A DNA stretch of 64,000 nt, from the NCBI GenBank assembly GCA_001464735.1, contig LNDU01000055.1, positions 62,001-126,000 of the forward strand, written 5' to 3'. Positions 61,916 to 64,000 of the stretch are shown here, one piece after another. Both the position numbers and the translations under genes were made by a program. The first letter of the stretch is position 1; each line of letters starts with the position of its first letter. This stretch comes from Nitrospira sp. Ga0074138 (GTDB lineage Bacteria > Nitrospirota > Nitrospiria > Nitrospirales > Nitrospiraceae). The notes under the pieces were generated by a model. That model saw only the letters and a list, made by a program, of their open reading frames with translations, ran no database searches and was not told the DNA's origin.

Positions 61916-61963
61916 AAGAGTACGGTCGAGTATCCGATATCACACGCTTGATTAGCATGCTGA

Positions 61964-62002
61964 AGCGCCGTGTCCCAACTGGGGCACGGCGCTTCTCGTT
62001 TC
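61964..62002 (+). terminator. rho-independent terminator of hppA
   Basis: AGCGCCGTGTCCC and GGGGCACGGCGCT form a 13-bp stem (one G-U pair) with an AACT loop, followed by a T-rich TTCTCGTTTCT tail. It lies 49 bases after the stop. Confidence 0.85.
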
Positions 62003-62105
62003 TCCCTTGTCTTGACGGGTTTCCCTACCCTAGAGTATGGTAAATTCATTGATGACAGCTGCTGGCTGATCGCGAGGGTTTCCCAGATCCACGGGAGGTG
62101 CTCGA

Positions 62106-62303
62106 ATGGAAAAGCAGGAACGGAAGCAAGAACCGAGACGTGAACCGCAGGGTAAGGAGGAGGTTAAGGCCAACCCCAAGGTGGTCGAGACCGGCAAGAA
62201 GCTGAAGGAAGATATCGACAAGCTGGTCGATGAGATCGATGATGTGCTTGAAAAGAACGCTGAAGAATTTGTGAAGAATTACGTCCAAAAGGGAGGGGAA
62301 TAG
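62106..62303 (+). CDS. UBact, Pup-like protein modifier
   Basis: A 65-residue, highly charged protein from ATG 62106 with GGGAGG upstream. It lacks cysteine and is likely disordered: a K/R/E/P/Q-rich first half, a coiled helical segment (L-V-D-E-I-D-D-V-L-E-K-N-A-E-E-F) and a C-terminal K-G-G-E. The Gly-Gly-Glu end and build match prokaryotic ubiquitin-like proteins of the Pup family, and specifically UBact, described from Nitrospira and other non-actinobacterial phyla. A ligase (PafA-like) would join its C-terminal Glu to lysines of target proteins for the proteasome. The conjugation and proteasome genes are not in this window; neighbours are hppA and recJ. Confidence 0.88.
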   Translation: MEKQERKQEPRREPQGKEEVKANPKVVETGKKLKEDIDKLVDEIDDVLEKNAEEFVKNYVQKGGE

Positions 62304-62447
62304 CGCCACCGCCAGCTCTCCCTCGAGTCACCCTGCCATTTCCTTCACGTCCTTCGGTTTGACAAAGAAGAAGCCCCTTATTACAGTCTTCCTCGTTCTC
62401 CTGCCATTGGGAATATGTGTGTGGCCTAGGCCATTAAGGAGATGGGG

Positions 62448-64000
62448 ATGAAGTCTAAGCTCTGGGTTTTTTCTCAAGTTGATCCCATCCAACGCGGCCT
62501 CTTGTCAAAGGCCTTGTCGATCTCCTCGGCGACTGCCTCGTTGTTAATCAATCGGGGTGTGATGAACGTGGACCAGGCGACAGCCTGGATGTCTCCCCTC
62601 CGAACTCATGATCCTTTCTTAATTCCCGACATGGAACGGGCGGTTGACCGTCTGCATCAGGCCATGCAACGTCGTGAAGTCGTCTGCTTTTACGGTGATT
62701 ACGATGTGGATGGCATGTCCGCCACAAGCATTTATCTGTCATTCTTCCGTGGGCTCGGTGCCGAAGTCCGAGCCTATGTTCCTCATCGTCTGCGCGAAGG
62801 GTATGGACTGAATGAGAGTGCGATTCGGACCTTGGCGGAGGAGGGTGTCTCTCTCCTAGTGACGTCCGATTGCGGGACCACGTCGCATCATGAAATTAGC
62901 CTCGCCAATCAACTGGGGATCGACGTGGTCGTGACCGATCACCATCAAAGCGATATGGAAATGCCACCTGCGTTGGCGGTGATGAATCCGCATCGGCCCG
63001 AAGCTCGGTATCCTTTTCGCGGACTCTGCTCCGGTGGTCTGGCCTATAAGGTGGCGCAGGCGTATGAGATGAAATACGGCTCCGGTTCGGTGCCTTTGGA
63101 GTCGCTCTTGGATTTGGTCGCGCTTGCCACGATCGCTGACGTGGTTCCGCTACAAGACGAAAATCGACTATTCGTTCGAGAAGGACTGGCTCATCTTTCG
63201 CGCGGCGCCCGCTGCGGCCTGCGGGCCTTGAAGCAGGTTGCGGGTATTAGTCGTAAATGCACAGCGGAGACCATCGCGTTTAAACTTGGGCCTCGGCTCA
63301 ATGCCGCAGGGCGCTTAGATGAAGCGATCAAAGGGGTCAGACTTCTGACGACGGAATCTGAACAGGAAGCCAAAGAGTTGGCTGAAGAGCTTGAGCAGTT
63401 GAATCGAGCCCGCCGTGAACTTGAGGCTGATATTGTGGAGCAAGCCGTAACGCAGGTGGAATCACGAGAGTTGCCGGGCGGCATTGTGCTGTATGCACGA
63501 GGATGGCATCTCGGGGTCGTTGGCATCGTCGCGGCCCGCATCATGGAGCGCTTTCATCGTCCGACGGTCGTTATTGCCGTGAATGAAGAGGGCATCGGGA
63601 AGGGATCGGCTCGGACTGTGCCAGGGTTCGACCTCTACCAAGCATTAGCCGGTTGTCGAGACCTCCTCATGGCGTTCGGTGGCCATCCCAGCGCAGCTGG
63701 GGTTACGATTCAGGAGGGTCGGCTGCCGGAATTTGCCGAGCGTTTTTCCGCAATGGCCGAGACGTGGATCCGGAATGCTCACAGTGTTCCCATGCTGCAT
63801 CTGGATTCTGAGCTGCGCTTGGCCGAGGTCACGCTACAGCTGATTCGTGAAATCGGGACGCTGCATCCATTCGGTGCAGGGAATCCCGAGCCGACGTTTG
63901 CCGTCAGGGGTCTGAACGTCCTCAATGCTCGTGTAGTCGGAGAGAAACATTTGAAGATGACTGTTCGCCAGGGTGGATCTCTGCCGTTTGATAGTATTGG
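62448..64000 (+). CDS. recJ: single-stranded-DNA exonuclease RecJ (3' end outside window)
   Basis: The frame opens at ATG 62448 (AAGGAG upstream) and stays open to the end of the window, 517+ codons. DHH-family motifs: F-Y-G-D-Y-D-V-D-G-M (motif I), T-S-D-C-G-T (II), V-T-D-H-H-Q-S (III, D-H-H), and later P-R-L-N-A-A-G-R-L-D and a DHHA1 domain with G-F-G/F-G-G-H-P-S-A-A-G. RecJ removes single-stranded DNA 5' to 3' in recombination and repair. About the last 50-60 residues are missing because of the window edge. It follows UBact after 144 bases. Confidence 0.95.
   Translation, partial: MKSKLWVFSQVDPIQRGLLSKALSISSATASLLINRGVMNVDQATAWMSPLRTHDPFLIPDMERAVDRLHQAMQRREVVCFYGDYDVDGMSATSIYLSFFRGLGAEVRAYVPHRLREGYGLNESAIRTLAEEGVSLLVTSDCGTTSHHEISLANQLGIDVVVTDHHQSDMEMPPALAVMNPHRPEARYPFRGLCSGGLAYKVAQAYEMKYGSGSVPLESLLDLVALATIADVVPLQDENRLFVREGLAHLSRGARCGLRALKQVAGISRKCTAETIAFKLGPRLNAAGRLDEAIKGVRLLTTESEQEAKELAEELEQLNRARRELEADIVEQAVTQVESRELPGGIVLYARGWHLGVVGIVAARIMERFHRPTVVIAVNEEGIGKGSARTVPGFDLYQALAGCRDLLMAFGGHPSAAGVTIQEGRLPEFAERFSAMAETWIRNAHSVPMLHLDSELRLAEVTLQLIREIGTLHPFGAGNPEPTFAVRGLNVLNARVVGEKHLKMTVRQGGSLPFDSI

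Noticed and set aside
1..64000. CRISPR array
   Set aside because: No run of short regularly spaced repeats anywhere; the repeats seen are few, long and separated by genes.

Overview
The window reads as a chromosomal segment of a nitrite-oxidising Nitrospira (phylum Nitrospirota). The case rests on several lineage-typical items found together: a large cytochrome bd-like oxidase followed by membrane and periplasmic cytochromes c, two gamma-subunit (NxrC-type, haem-b ethylbenzene-dehydrogenase family) proteins beside a TorD-type chaperone and TatA, a 2-oxoacid:ferredoxin oxidoreductase operon as used in the reductive TCA cycle, and a 65-residue Pup-like protein ending in Gly-Gly-Glu (UBact), known from Nitrospira. 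The assignment is inferred from gene content and was not tested by a database search.

Layout. (1) 1-10.5 kb, respiratory island: the 3' end of one bd-like oxidase gene, a DUF3047 protein, a small membrane protein, two tandem FGE-sulfatase-domain proteins, three tiny single-helix membrane proteins, a full bd-like oxidase gene and three cytochrome c genes; the last fuses two c haems to a b-haem domain. The run ends at a clear terminator. (2) 10.5-18.2 kb, housekeeping: mobA (molybdenum cofactor, needed by NXR-type enzymes), a GT9 glycosyltransferase, argS, tgt, yajC, secD, secF. (3) 18.3-24.5 kb: a three-PAS sensor kinase overlapping its NtrC-type sigma54 activator, a small secreted protein and an aldo/keto reductase. 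(4) 24.6-28 kb, minus strand: an IscA-type protein and 2-oxoacid:ferredoxin oxidoreductase alpha and beta with two short unknown genes where gamma/delta subunits would be expected. (5) 28.6-36.3 kb, accessory region: LysR/cupin/MFS, a truncated second MFS, an HpxZ-like protein, a PIN-toxin remnant, an orphan gene between related repeats, a frameshifted pseudogene and two 118-bp direct repeats. (6) 36.4-41 kb, stress and miscellaneous: DUF1328, CsbD-like, DUF2934, Hsp20, a redoxin, a SIMPL-domain protein and a WD40 protein. (7) 41.2-55.3 kb, an NXR-type accessory island without the catalytic nxrA/nxrB genes: a putative metalloprotein, a four-cluster ferredoxin, a TorD-like chaperone, two NxrC-type gamma subunits, a B12-radical SAM enzyme, a polytopic membrane protein, TPR, TatA, NHL and PDZ proteins and two pentahaem cytochromes. 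(8) 55.5-64 kb: two unknown proteins, a methyltransferase, a pentapeptide-like protein, a PQQ sugar dehydrogenase homologue, a K+-independent H+-pyrophosphatase, UBact and the 5' part of recJ.

The respiratory island would carry electrons from nitrite oxidation through c and b haems to the bd-like oxidase. The 41-55 kb island appears to supply maturation (TorD, TatA) and electron-transfer partners for an NXR-like molybdoenzyme encoded elsewhere.

The most striking structure not explained by genes is a dispersed inverted-repeat element. Four copies start at the stop codons of four genes in the 41-55 kb island. Their arms, and an internal hairpin shared by two copies, differ in sequence but stay complementary. 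No tRNA, rRNA, CRISPR array or complete insertion sequence was recognised.
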